This document shows, one piece after another, positions 1-8,732 of a DNA stretch of 64,000 nt; position 1 is the stretch's first letter, and each line of letters begins with the position of its first letter. A program made the translations under genes and the position numbers. Under the pieces are notes generated by a model, which saw only the letters and a list, made by a program, of their open reading frames with translations, ran no database searches and was not told the origin of the DNA. Source of the DNA: Bordetella parapertussis (GTDB lineage: Bacteria > Pseudomonadota > Gammaproteobacteria > Burkholderiales > Burkholderiaceae_C). The stretch lies in assembly GCA_945870575.1 (NCBI GenBank), contig CAMBSK010000007.1:1-64000 (forward strand), given 5' to 3'.

Positions 1-403
1 GCGTAAAGGATGGGGATGGAACCATCCTGAGCATTTGGGGGGTGGGGGTATGGCGGGGGTCGGGCTGGCAGGAAATTGATGGGGGTACGGGGGTGTCGCC
101 TGAATATAATTGACTCACGCAGAAAAAAATCGAACCAACAAATTTGCTATAGTTTCGGTGTGTCACTTTGGTGTATCACCTAAGCGCAGATTTGACGTGC
201 CAACCGGGTCAGGTGGGGAACCAAGCAGCCCTAACTGTGGAGCCAGTGCCGGGGTCAAGGCTCGTCAACTTTCCCTCATAAGCTCACCAAACTTCCTGCA
301 TCGCAGCTGTCAAAAGTCCGTTTACCTGTATTTTTAACGCTTCATTTATAGCGGTTTTTAAATCCAAAAATAAACCATTTTCGAATGGTGCATTTCTTGC
401 TAA
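1..403. other. Intergenic region with G-rich tract and small hairpin
   Basis: No convincing gene is visible here; the only sizeable open frame (110-337) has no family resemblance and no ribosome-binding site. Two features stand out. Four G-runs at 37-42, 44-48, 55-59 and 62-64 with loops of 1, 6 and 2 bases fit the pattern of an intramolecular G-quadruplex on the plus strand, and further G-runs follow at 79-95. Just before the protease start is a perfect 6-bp stem with a TTCG loop (374-389). Any function for either is inference. Confidence 0.5.
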
Positions 404-1873
404 ATGACTGTTGTCACACCACACAGTCTTTGCGTCAAGGAATGCCATGTTGCCCAACAGCCAGCCAGTTCAAGCCACCACCCTTTGAATGCCTCGACAC
501 TTAACGAGAATGAGACTGATATCGAACAGAAGTCAGCGGTCAACCTGTCGACTGAAGATTCAGCCGATGCACAACTGGCATGGACGAACGGCAGCGCTGC
601 TGTCACAGCCCTCTACGCGCCTGCCGCAGTGGCTGAAGTCGGCTTGACTGACAGGGCCGATTTCAATTCCCTGCCCTGGCTGAATAAATCACCCATAGAT
701 AGCATTACATTCAAGTCCAACCAACCCTGGCTGATATCGGGCTTGCTGTGCGGAGTTGCAGCCGGTGCATCGGGTTCATCATCGGGCTCAGGGTCTTCTG
801 TTGCCAACGCACCGGCCATGACCGCCACTCCCGGTTGGAGCGCGAGCAGCGGCTGGGGACAGGCCAATGTGGCTCATGCGCTGGCATTGGTCAAAGGGGC
901 CGACTACATACCGTCCATCAGCCAGGCCAACACCCACAGTTACCTTGATGAACTGGGCTTTACCACCGCTTGGTCGCAAGGCTATACCGGTCAAGGCGCA
1001 GTGATTGCATGCATAGACACCGGTTTTGGTTTCAAGAACAGCTACCTCACCAGCAATATTCGCTTTAGCAGTTATTGCTGGAACTTTGTCAATGACTCGG
1101 CCGATGTGCAGGACGACAACGGCCACGGCACCATGACCGGCAGCGAAATGTGCGCCGGTCCCGGCACCGGTTTTGGTATCACGGGCGGCGCATACGGCGC
1201 TGAACTGATGGTGCTCAAAGCCCTTGACGCCAACGGACACGGCACCAGCACGAAAGTGAGTGCGGCCATTTATTTTGCAGTCGACCACGGCGCTGATGTG
1301 ATCAATCTGTCGCTGGGACAACACAACCCGGACAGCTTAATACTGAAAGCGCTCAGCTATGCGCAAGCGCATGACGTGGTGGTGGTAGCTGCCGCAGGTA
1401 ACAGCGCCGGTAGCCTGCCCTGCTACCCGGCGGCCTACGCCATGCTCATGCCCAATGTGATCGCCGTTGGCGCGACACAAACCTCCAACGTGCCGGTCAA
1501 CATGGCGTCGTTTTCCAATAAGGCGGGCACGACTCAAGGCTATAACTTTGTCACCGCGCCGGGTGTGGACATCACAGGTTTCGGCACCGATGAACAACTG
1601 TGGTCGTGGTCAGGCACTTCGGTGGCTGCGCCCTTGGTTGCGGCGCAGGCAGCCATACTGACCTCGGCTAAAGCGGGTCAGCACGCACGTGACATTGTTC
1701 AAAGCATCATGCAGTCGGCAGACGCCCTGGAACTCATGTTCGGCGGATCGGCGGCTGCAGTGGGCTCAGATACCAAAACCGGCTCGGCAGATGCAAGCGC
1801 CTACGAACGCAGTGTGTTTGTGGAAGACAGCTTGCTCAAGATCAGAGCATTGCCGTTTGACCATATTTACTGA
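404..1873 (+). CDS. Subtilisin-like serine protease (peptidase S8 family)
   Basis: A 489-residue subtilase with the catalytic triad in family order: Asp205 in the IDTGFG motif, His241 in NGHGTMTG and Ser406 in SGTSVAAPLV. The oxyanion-hole Asn lies in AAAGNS near residue 333. There is no ordinary signal peptide. Instead, after about 105 polar residues comes a short hydrophobic stretch (LISGLLCGVAAGA) followed by a Gly/Ser-rich linker, like the N-terminal segments of some large type I-secreted surface proteins. The catalytic domain fills residues 180-430 and a short tail of unknown role follows. The ATG at 404 has no strong ribosome-binding site, so the true start could be further in. It is transcribed alone, convergent with the outer-membrane protein gene. 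Family call is secure; export route and substrate are unknown. Confidence 0.85.
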   Translation: MTVVTPHSLCVKECHVAQQPASSSHHPLNASTLNENETDIEQKSAVNLSTEDSADAQLAWTNGSAAVTALYAPAAVAEVGLTDRADFNSLPWLNKSPIDSITFKSNQPWLISGLLCGVAAGASGSSSGSGSSVANAPAMTATPGWSASSGWGQANVAHALALVKGADYIPSISQANTHSYLDELGFTTAWSQGYTGQGAVIACIDTGFGFKNSYLTSNIRFSSYCWNFVNDSADVQDDNGHGTMTGSEMCAGPGTGFGITGGAYGAELMVLKALDANGHGTSTKVSAAIYFAVDHGADVINLSLGQHNPDSLILKALSYAQAHDVVVVAAAGNSAGSLPCYPAAYAMLMPNVIAVGATQTSNVPVNMASFSNKAGTTQGYNFVTAPGVDITGFGTDEQLWSWSGTSVAAPLVAAQAAILTSAKAGQHARDIVQSIMQSADALELMFGGSAAAVGSDTKTGSADASAYERSVFVEDSLLKIRALPFDHIY

Positions 1874-1943
1874 GCCATGTGCTCTGCGAATGAGGCTGTG
1901 TGGATGTAGAGTAACACGCCGGGCGCAGCAGGCTTGGCCGGCA

Positions 1944-2837
1944 TTATTTATTGTCGAAGGTATAACCTATGCTTAAAAGTATCTCGTTAGACCAGAGATT
2001 ATGACTGGCAGTTCCACTGGGAACCGGAATATTGCTCATACTGGTGAAAATAACTTTGTCGGTCAGCTCCAAGTACACCGGTTTGCTGATGACGTAACGG
2101 AGTCCCGCTTCCGCGCTGGTAGACACGCCCACAATACGCCACCAACCGCTGTTAAAACCGATCAGGTTATTGAGCGACTTGCTACCGACATCACTGGATG
2201 ACCCATTGATATTGATGTACGGGTGGATATAGGCGATTCCCGCACCGACTTTACCGATGAACGCCAAGCTGGACGTGTCGTTCACGGGCGCTGCCGTGAT
2301 AGGACGTCGGTACACCAAGTCGACCATCAAGTGGTTCAAGCCGTTGTGCAGCATGTAAGAAAAGTTGTCAGACGACGGGGTTACTGTGCCGGTAAGAGAA
2401 GTGGGAGCAGTACCGGACACTGTGACAGTTTGGCCTGCGGTACTGGTGTATTTGACGTGGTCCAGACCGAGTTCAATCGCCCACATTTTGTCGTCGTCGA
2501 TAAAGCGGCCGATACGCACAATATCTGGCATCAGAATATTGACGTCACCCCACTCATCATGGCCTTTGACATCATGCACGGTAAAGTCATAGCCCAGTGA
2601 CGACTGCTTGACGCTGATATCGGAATCAGCGTAGGAAGTTTTGCCGAAGCCCAGAGAAAAATACCATTCTGCGTCTTTGGTGAAAAAGCCTTTTTTCGAA
2701 ATATCCCGACTGAACTTGAAAGGCAGAATAGAAGAGCTGGATACATCTTCAGGTGCCGGCGCATTCTGCGCTTGAACCGGCAAAGCGCTTATCAGCAGCA
2801 AACTGAAAAGAATTCGAACTGATGTAGATGAAGTCAT
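1944..2837 (-). CDS. Outer-membrane beta-barrel protein (unknown family)
   Basis: The start at 2837 is chosen because it gives a good Sec signal peptide: a charged start, a hydrophobic core (ILFSLLLISALP) and an AQA cleavage site. A longer frame would put 11 extra residues in front. The mature protein of about 275 residues has alternating hydrophobic/polar segments, many aromatic residues, and a C-terminal strand ending in YTFDNK, as expected of an outer-membrane barrel. No enzyme motif is seen. It resembles uncharacterised OmpW/OmpA-barrel-like proteins of Burkholderiales only in general features. It is convergent with the protease gene and probably monocistronic. Confidence 0.6.
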   Translation of the reverse strand: MTSSTSVRILFSLLLISALPVQAQNAPAPEDVSSSSILPFKFSRDISKKGFFTKDAEWYFSLGFGKTSYADSDISVKQSSLGYDFTVHDVKGHDEWGDVNILMPDIVRIGRFIDDDKMWAIELGLDHVKYTSTAGQTVTVSGTAPTSLTGTVTPSSDNFSYMLHNGLNHLMVDLVYRRPITAAPVNDTSSLAFIGKVGAGIAYIHPYININGSSSDVGSKSLNNLIGFNSGWWRIVGVSTSAEAGLRYVISKPVYLELTDKVIFTSMSNIPVPSGTASHNLWSNEILLSIGYTFDNK

Positions 2838-2961
2838 GTGTGTGTCGAAATTTTTTGGAAAACTAACCATTGCGGATCATCGGAATCCGGGCACGCAAGC
2901 TATTTTTCTTGAACCAGCTCAGCAGTGACTTGACACATATCAAGCAACAAATGAGTTTATC

Positions 2962-3663
2962 TCAGTTGCCATCGTCAAATACTTTCAGCACGTCAGAGTG
3001 GAATTCGCGGTTGTACAAAATCGCCACGATCAATAAAGTGGTCAAGACAAAAAACAGCGGCGAGAAAAACCAGCCCATGGCGGCAAACGAAAAGTAATAG
3101 GCGCGCAGCCCGTCGTTAAAAGTTTCAGCGGCAAGTCCGGTCATGGCGGCCACCCGTTGGGCGTAATCGTCCTGCTTGTCCGGGTTGTAATGAAAAAACT
3201 GCGGCGAAGGCAGCGCGCCAATCATCAACGCCACAAAGGTGTATTGCCGCATAGACCAGGAAAAACGGAAAAACGCGTAGACAAATATCGCGATCAATAT
3301 GAGTATCTTGAATTCAAACACCAGTATCGGGGTGGCTTGCGAGAAAGGAATTTCCCGCACCAGTTCTGCCGCCTTGTCAGTCGTGCCCAAGAGCGCCAGC
3401 AGTCCACCGATGATGATGATGGTGGTGGAGGAGAAAAAAGAAGGTGTGTGGGACAGCGTTTGCGTGATGATGCCGTCCAGCACGCGCGGGTCGCGCACCA
3501 GCGAGACTTTGACCCAACGCAAGCGAAATCGGTTGCTGGCCGCCAGAATCGAGTGTTTGTGCACCGCCAGTCTGCGCGCAAACCATGCATAACCCACCCA
3601 CACGGCCAGGAAAAAACACAAAACCATCCAATCCAGCCAGGGCAATAAGCTCAGAATTTTCAT
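2962..3663 (-). CDS. DUF599-family membrane protein
   Basis: A 233-residue inner-membrane protein with about four hydrophobic helices: near residues 9-28, 75-95, 110-130 and 200-220. The pattern HKHSILAASNRFRLRWV, the central helices and the FFHYNPDKQDDYAQRVA segment match the DUF599 family, whose function is unknown. The ATG at 3663 begins the first helix directly. It has its own intergenic region on both sides, so it is probably transcribed alone. Confidence 0.7.
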   Translation of the reverse strand: MKILSLLPWLDWMVLCFFLAVWVGYAWFARRLAVHKHSILAASNRFRLRWVKVSLVRDPRVLDGIITQTLSHTPSFFSSTTIIIIGGLLALLGTTDKAAELVREIPFSQATPILVFEFKILILIAIFVYAFFRFSWSMRQYTFVALMIGALPSPQFFHYNPDKQDDYAQRVAAMTGLAAETFNDGLRAYYFSFAAMGWFFSPLFFVLTTLLIVAILYNREFHSDVLKVFDDGN

Positions 3664-3765
3664 GGCTTCATGCTAACGCATGGCTATGACAAACAACGCA
3701 AGACATACAGCAAGCCGGTGACTCAGACCGCTGCGGCCTGCTGCATGTGTTCTCCTGAAGCTGGG

Positions 3766-4296
3766 TCAGCCGTGTAATTTTTTTGCAATAGCAGCCACTC
3801 TTTGGCCGTAGACCCGTGCCGTGTCCAGATCACCTTGGGGAATGTCTGAGGCGGGACTGGTGGGGCCGACTTGCGCCATCAAACCAGAGGACGAGCCCAA
3901 GCGGTTCAGCGAGCCATTGTTGGCTTCAGATTGACCCACCCAAATCATGCCTAACTGCATGGACAAAGTGATGAAGTATTGGATGGTGGACAACTTGTCG
4001 CCGCTCAGGTTGGAGGAAATGGTGAAGCCGCCAGCAACCTTGTCTTTCCAGGCGCCACTCATCCATTGCTTGGAAGTGGCATCGGCGAATTTTTTGAATT
4101 GCCATGACACCATGCCCATGTAAGTGGGGGAGCCGAAGATGATGGCGTCAGCCGCATTGATGACGGCCCAATCTGCTTCACTGACATTGCCCTCTGCGTC
4201 TATAGCCACCAGATCTGCGTTAGCGCCTTCAGCCACCGTCTGGGCGACACGCTGGGTATGGCCGTAGCCGGAATGGTAAACAACTGCAGTTTTCAA
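3766..4296 (-). CDS. Flavodoxin-fold NAD(P)H-dependent oxidoreductase
   Basis: A 176-residue flavodoxin-like protein. The N-terminal VVYHSGYGHTQRVAQ segment is the FMN phosphate-binding loop, and FGSPTYMGMVSWQFK is the second flavin-contact loop as in WrbA-type quinone reductases. It probably uses FMN to reduce quinones or similar electrophiles in the cytoplasm. The start codon is TTG, supported by an AGGAGA ribosome-binding site 6 bases upstream. It lies 22 bp downstream of the pirin gene on the same strand and is probably co-transcribed, both facing away from the LysR regulator. The exact substrate cannot be told. Confidence 0.8.
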   Translation of the reverse strand: MKTAVVYHSGYGHTQRVAQTVAEGANADLVAIDAEGNVSEADWAVINAADAIIFGSPTYMGMVSWQFKKFADATSKQWMSGAWKDKVAGGFTISSNLSGDKLSTIQYFITLSMQLGMIWVGQSEANNGSLNRLGSSSGLMAQVGPTSPASDIPQGDLDTARVYGQRVAAIAKKLHG

Positions 4297-4318
4297 GTTT
4301 TCTCTCCTATTGAATAAA

Positions 4319-5020
4319 TCATTCGCTCAGGTCAAAGACCAGCACCTCGGCATCCCTGCCATGGCTTAAGTGCAATTCGCTCTCTTGCGCCAGCATGACG
4401 GCGTCGCCTGCGGCAAGCGCCAGGCCGTTGACGTTCAAGCCGCCGCGAACCAAAAACACATAGGCTTTGCGCTCAGGGTGTAGCACCAAGCGTGTTTCTT
4501 CATCCCCGTCGAACAAGCCGGCGTACATGTGTGCATCCGCATGCAACTTCACTGCCTGCGTGGAAGGCTCCGGGCTAGCCACCAGCGCCAGTGCGCCGCG
4601 TTTGGCGCCGTTTGGAATGGTTTTTTGTTCGTAACCGGGGGCAATCCCGCGCTGCTTCGGCAGTATCCAGATTTGCAAAAAATGGGTTTCTTGCTCAGGC
4701 GCGTGATTGAACTCGCTATGACGCACACCAGTGCCCGCGCTCATGCGCTGCACATCGCCGGGGGGAATGCCTTTGACATTGCCCATGCTGTCCTGGTGCG
4801 CCAGTTCACCGCTCAACACATAGCTGATGATTTCCATGTCCTGGTGACCGTGGGTGCCGAAACCGGTGCCGGGCGCGATACGGTCTTCGTTGATGACGCG
4901 TAAATTGCCCCAACCCATATGGGCTGGGTCGTGGTAAGCGGCAAAAGAAAAGCTGTGAAAGGATTTCAGCCAACCGTGGTCGGCAAAACCCCGTTCCGCA
5001 GATTTACGCAATGTCAACAT
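4319..5020 (-). CDS. Pirin family protein (bicupin, YhhW-like)
   Basis: A 233-residue pirin. The N-terminal cupin carries the metal-binding residues in GTHGHQDMEIISYVLSGEL and HSEFNHAPEQETHFLQIW, the standard His/His/His/Glu set of pirins such as E. coli YhhW, which has quercetin dioxygenase activity in vitro. The second cupin (residues 130-230) lacks metal ligands, as usual. A good AAAAGGAG site precedes the ATG. It heads a two-gene unit with the flavodoxin-like reductase and is divergent from a LysR regulator, suggesting a stress- or phenolic-responsive pair. The physiological substrate is unknown. Confidence 0.85.
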   Translation of the reverse strand: MLTLRKSAERGFADHGWLKSFHSFSFAAYHDPAHMGWGNLRVINEDRIAPGTGFGTHGHQDMEIISYVLSGELAHQDSMGNVKGIPPGDVQRMSAGTGVRHSEFNHAPEQETHFLQIWILPKQRGIAPGYEQKTIPNGAKRGALALVASPEPSTQAVKLHADAHMYAGLFDGDEETRLVLHPERKAYVFLVRGGLNVNGLALAAGDAVMLAQESELHLSHGRDAEVLVFDLSE

Positions 5021-5125
5021 GCTCGGCTCCTTTTGTCATGCTTCTCACTTTAGTCTGCCCGGCCGGAAATCAAGGCTACCGGGATTGATGGCATCATTCA
5101 AATAAATTGATGAATAAGGCCGCTT

Positions 5126-6076
5126 ATGAACTTTGCCCGCGATGTACTCACCCCTGACGCCCTGAGCATGTTGCAAACCATTTCCAGGCTGGGCAGTTTT
5201 GCCGCCGCAGCGCGGGACATGGGCCTGGTGCCCAGCGCCTTGAGTTACCGCGTCAGGCAGATGGAGGACACGCTGGACGTGTTGTTATTCAACCGTTCCT
5301 CGCGCCAGGCCAGGCTGACCGCCGCAGGTCAGGAATTGATCAGCGAAGGCACACGCCTGCTCAACGACATGGACAGCATCGCCCACCGCATCAAACGCGT
5401 GGCCACTGGCTGGGAAAGCCAGTTCACCATCGCGGTGGACACAGTGATCAATCAGCGCGTGGTCATGGATTTGTGCCAGCATTTTTACGATGGAAATCCG
5501 CCCACCCGGCTGCGCTTAAAAGACGAAACTCTGAGCGGCAGCTTGTATGCGCTGACTTCCGGTCAGGCCGATCTGGCTATCGGTGTCGGCGTGATGGAAA
5601 ACATGTCGTCGGGTTTGCGTTTTGAAGACATCGGACCGGTGGTGAAATTTGTGTTTGCAGTGGCACCCATGCATCCTCTGGCCAGCGCGGTGCAGCCTTT
5701 GAGCGATGCGGTGATACGCACGCACCGCGCGGTTGCCGTGGCCGACTCTATACCGCAGGGCAACGGCATCACCATTGGTCTGCTGGCCGGCCAGGATGTG
5801 TTCACCGTGCCCGGCATGACGGCCAAACTCGACGCGCAGTTGCGCGGCATGGGGGCAGGTTTTTTGCCGGAGCCCATGGCTCGCCCTTACATTGATCGCG
5901 GGGAACTGGTGGAATGTCAGGTGCTGCGTCCGCAGCGCAGGGGTCACATCGGCTACGCCTGGCGTCAAAGCCCTCAAGCGCAGTCCGAACCGACAGGCGA
6001 TCGCGCTTTGCAATGGTGGCTGAACCGCTTAAGCCAGCCCCAGACGCGCCTGGCTTTATTGGGGCAAGCCATCTGA
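5126..6076 (+). CDS. LysR-type transcriptional regulator
   Basis: A 316-residue LysR protein. Residues 10-70 form the winged helix-turn-helix (LQTISRLGSFAAAARDMGLVPSALSYRVRQME), and the rest is the LysR substrate-binding domain of two alpha/beta lobes. It is divergent from the pirin/flavodoxin pair, with 105 bp between the starts, the usual arrangement for a LysR protein controlling its neighbour. The inducer cannot be predicted. The renalase-like gene follows 33 bp downstream on the same strand and may be co-transcribed. Confidence 0.88.
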   Translation: MNFARDVLTPDALSMLQTISRLGSFAAAARDMGLVPSALSYRVRQMEDTLDVLLFNRSSRQARLTAAGQELISEGTRLLNDMDSIAHRIKRVATGWESQFTIAVDTVINQRVVMDLCQHFYDGNPPTRLRLKDETLSGSLYALTSGQADLAIGVGVMENMSSGLRFEDIGPVVKFVFAVAPMHPLASAVQPLSDAVIRTHRAVAVADSIPQGNGITIGLLAGQDVFTVPGMTAKLDAQLRGMGAGFLPEPMARPYIDRGELVECQVLRPQRRGHIGYAWRQSPQAQSEPTGDRALQWWLNRLSQPQTRLALLGQAI

Positions 6077-6109
6077 GCAGACCGCATCACAAACGTGTAG
6101 AGTCGAGGC

Positions 6110-7159
6110 ATGAAAACAATTGCTGTTATTGGCGCCGGTATGGCCGGTATCACCGCCGCCCGCACGCTGGCGCAAGCTGGTCATAGTGTCAGCGTATTTG
6201 AAAAAAGTCATGGAGCAGGCGGACGCATGGCGACGCGTTCGAGCGCCTACGGCAGTTTCGACCATGGTGTGCAGTACTTCACCGTGCGCGATCCTCAATT
6301 CATGCAAGCCATCACCGAAGTCCCGGGCACGCAAGCCATTTGCCGCGCTTGGAGCGCCAATGCAGTTCGGGTGCTGGATCCGCTGGGGCGCGTGATTGAA
6401 GCGCCGCTGCCCTTGCGCGAACCGCACTTTGTCGCCGCACCCGGCATGAACAGCTTGATACGACACTGGGCACAACCGCTGCAAGAAGCAGGCATGTTGC
6501 ATATGCAATCACAAGTGCAATTTCTGCTGCGCAAACCCGGTTCACCCGATAAGTGGCAACTGGTCTGCAGCAACGGCAATGAATACGGTGGCTTTGACGC
6601 GGTGGTACTGGCCATGCCGCATGTGCAGGCGGACTTTTTACTGCGGCAATCCGGCGCACCGGCGGCCGGTTTCAGCGGCCTGGACATGATGTCCAAAGTA
6701 GAGGTCGCGCCTTGCTGGACTTTGATGCTGGCTTACCCGCTGGCCAATCAACCCGGCTTGAGTCACCTCGGACCGCAATGGAATGCGGCGCGCAGCACGC
6801 ACCACAGAATCGCCTGGATTTCCAGGGAGTCGTCCAAACCCGCGCGCAGTTCTACCGAGCGTTGGACGGTGCAAGCCAGCGCGGAATGGTCGCAGGAACA
6901 CTTGGACGACGATGAAAACAGGGTGACAGCGAAGTTGTTAAAGGCATTCGCCGAATTAACTGGCATACGGGCCGAACCGGGATTCACCCAAACCCATTTA
7001 TGGCGCTACGCTAAAACCACGCAACCCATGGGCAAAAGGCATCACTGGGATGCGAAATTGAAACTAGGTGTCTGCGGTGACTGGCTGCTGGGTCACCGGG
7101 TCGAGGATGCTTTTGTCAGCGGACTCAGCTTAGCACTGACCATAGCTGACAAAAGCTGA
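6110..7159 (+). CDS. Renalase-like FAD-dependent oxidoreductase
   Basis: A 349-residue flavoprotein. The N-terminal IAVIGAGMAGITAARTL is a Rossmann FAD-binding motif (GxGxxG), followed by an Glu at the end of strand two and the GAGGRMATR motif typical of renalase/amine-oxidase-like proteins. The C-terminus has the second FAD contact (GVCGDWLLGHRVEDAFVSG). Bacterial renalases oxidise isomers of reduced nicotinamide; whether this one does is inference. It follows the LysR gene closely on the same strand. Confidence 0.78.
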   Translation: MKTIAVIGAGMAGITAARTLAQAGHSVSVFEKSHGAGGRMATRSSAYGSFDHGVQYFTVRDPQFMQAITEVPGTQAICRAWSANAVRVLDPLGRVIEAPLPLREPHFVAAPGMNSLIRHWAQPLQEAGMLHMQSQVQFLLRKPGSPDKWQLVCSNGNEYGGFDAVVLAMPHVQADFLLRQSGAPAAGFSGLDMMSKVEVAPCWTLMLAYPLANQPGLSHLGPQWNAARSTHHRIAWISRESSKPARSSTERWTVQASAEWSQEHLDDDENRVTAKLLKAFAELTGIRAEPGFTQTHLWRYAKTTQPMGKRHHWDAKLKLGVCGDWLLGHRVEDAFVSGLSLALTIADKS

Positions 7160-7169
7160 TCCTGCTGAA

Positions 7170-7256
7170 TCAGCGTTTAGGTTTGTTCAACCAGTTTGCC
7201 AGCAAAAACAGCATGACGACTATCCATCCGATAAATAAAAGTGTGTGAACTTTCAT
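7170..7256 (-). CDS. 28-residue single-pass membrane peptide at the end of the puc operon
   Basis: A very short frame of 28 residues with an excellent ribosome-binding site (AAGGAGA, 7 bases before the ATG at 7256). It starts MKVHTLLFIGW, continues with a hydrophobic run of about 18 residues and ends NWLNKPKR, that is a single transmembrane helix with a positive C-terminal tail. It lies 50 bp after pucC on the same strand, with no terminator of note between them. I do not recognise the family. Small extra helices are known in some LH2 complexes (the gamma subunit of Rhodopseudomonas palustris) and in other membrane complexes, so an antenna- or assembly-associated subunit is plausible but unproven. 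Confidence 0.6.
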   Translation of the reverse strand: MKVHTLLFIGWIVVMLFLLANWLNKPKR

Positions 7257-7306
7257 GGTGCTTTCTCCTTGTGTGTTGATCTGACAATTTTTGCCTTTAC
7301 AGGCGC

Positions 7307-8671
7307 TCAACGCTTGGTTTTCACCAAGGGATTCATGATGAGGACGGTCAGCAACAGCAACACCACTTCAATACTATACACAGTGGAATAAGCCATGGCT
7401 GAATCGGTGAATTGTGCGGCAATGTCGCGGATGATGCCACCGACTGCCATACCCACACCAGCGGTAGAAGCCTGAACCGCGCCCCAGGCGCCGAGTGCCA
7501 GTCCGGCTTGTCCGGGCGGCGCACTGTTCATGGTGGCGGTCAAGGTGCCGTGACCAAATAAACCGGCGCCGAATCCTATGAATATCACGCCCAAGGTGAA
7601 TAAGGGCGCTGAGGCTTGAGGCGCGGAAAAAATCACGGCGATAAAAGCAGGAATACCGACCATGGCACCCCAGCTTGCCATTCTGAACGGGTCGCCGCCA
7701 CGACTCAAAATTTGTGAAGCCCAGGCAAAACCTATGAGTCCGCCCATGGCCAGAATCGCTGTCAGGTAAGTGGTTTGGGCCACACTCAGCCCGAGTATTT
7801 CGCCGCCGAAAGGCTCGAGCAAAATATCTTCCATGCTGAAAGCCATGGTGCCCAAACCGATGGCAATCAACCTGCGTTTGGCATGTTCGCCATTGCAAAA
7901 AAGCTTGAAAGATTCCATGAAGTCCGGGTCTTCTTCGTAGGCATCCGGACTGCGGCCCCGCGTTCTGCCCTCTTGTTTCCACAAGGCAATCACATTCAAA
8001 CAAATGGTGATAACGGCGGCACCTTGCACGGTGCGAATCAGTGTGCCGGGTGAAAAATCTTGCAGCACATAACCGAACACAACCGAACTCATGATGATGC
8101 CCAGCAACAACATGACATACATCAAACCAACCACCTTGGGCCTGTCCTCAGGCGGAGCGAGATCGGTGGCCAGTGCCAGCCCTACAGTCTGCGTGGTGTG
8201 CAAACCAGCGCCGACCAGCAAAAACGCCAGACCCGCGCCGAGGTCACCGACCCAGGCCGGTGTATTCGATGCCTGGCCGAGTCCGCCGAGCACCAGCAAC
8301 GCAAAAGGCATGATGGCAAAACCGCCAAATTGCAACAAAGTGCCCATCCAGATATAGGGGACACGACGCCAGCCCAGGTGCGAGCGGTGGTGGTCAGAGC
8401 GAAAACCGATGATGGCGCGAAACGGCGCGAACAACAATGGCAAAGACACCATGACTGCAACCAGCGCTGCAGGCACATGCAATTCGACAATCATCACGCG
8501 GTTGAGGGTACCTATCAGCAGGGCGAGCGCCATACCTACAGAGATTTGAAATAAAGACAGACGCAGTAGCCTGCTTAAAGGCAATGTTTCGGATGCGGCA
8601 TCTGCAAACGGCAGAAATTTCGCTCCAAATTTGATCCAGTTTTTAGACGGCTTAGCGACAGAAGTGTTCAT
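7307..8671 (-). CDS. pucC: PucC-type light-harvesting complex assembly / bacteriochlorophyll delivery protein
   Basis: A 454-residue, 12-helix major-facilitator-fold protein of the PucC/LhaA/BCH2 family. Family landmarks are the RLLRLSLFQISVGMALALLIGTLNRVMIVEL first helix, the FRAIIGFRSDHHRSHLGWRRVPYIWMGT loop and SDAYEEDPDFMESF-like central loop. PucC proteins are needed to assemble LH2 in the cytoplasmic membrane. It lies 61 bp downstream of pucA behind a stem-loop, which probably lowers its transcript relative to pucBA. Upstream of its ATG no strong ribosome-binding site is seen, another sign of low expression. The call is secure as to family; LhaA (LH1-specific) is excluded mainly by its context beside pucBA. 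Confidence 0.9.
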   Translation of the reverse strand: MNTSVAKPSKNWIKFGAKFLPFADAASETLPLSRLLRLSLFQISVGMALALLIGTLNRVMIVELHVPAALVAVMVSLPLLFAPFRAIIGFRSDHHRSHLGWRRVPYIWMGTLLQFGGFAIMPFALLVLGGLGQASNTPAWVGDLGAGLAFLLVGAGLHTTQTVGLALATDLAPPEDRPKVVGLMYVMLLLGIIMSSVVFGYVLQDFSPGTLIRTVQGAAVITICLNVIALWKQEGRTRGRSPDAYEEDPDFMESFKLFCNGEHAKRRLIAIGLGTMAFSMEDILLEPFGGEILGLSVAQTTYLTAILAMGGLIGFAWASQILSRGGDPFRMASWGAMVGIPAFIAVIFSAPQASAPLFTLGVIFIGFGAGLFGHGTLTATMNSAPPGQAGLALGAWGAVQASTAGVGMAVGGIIRDIAAQFTDSAMAYSTVYSIEVVLLLLTVLIMNPLVKTKR

Positions 8672-8680
8672 TTGAAAAAT

Positions 8681-8706
8681 GGACCGGAATCGGTAAATCC
8701 CGGCCC
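8681..8706 (-). terminator. Intercistronic stem-loop between pucA and pucC
   Basis: On the minus strand GGGCCGG (8706-8700) pairs with CCGGUCC (8687-8681) with one G-U pair and a 12-base loop, followed by ATTTTT. Such hairpins after puc/puf structural genes act as attenuators or 3' stabilisers, giving much more antenna mRNA than pucC mRNA. Here the T-run is short, so partial read-through is expected. Confidence 0.65.
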
Positions 8707-8732
8707 ATTAAAAAAAAGAAATTTTTGGTTTG

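Noticed and set aside
110..337. A 75-codon frame before the protease gene
   Set aside because: No ribosome-binding site, no family resemblance, and it ends well before the next gene.
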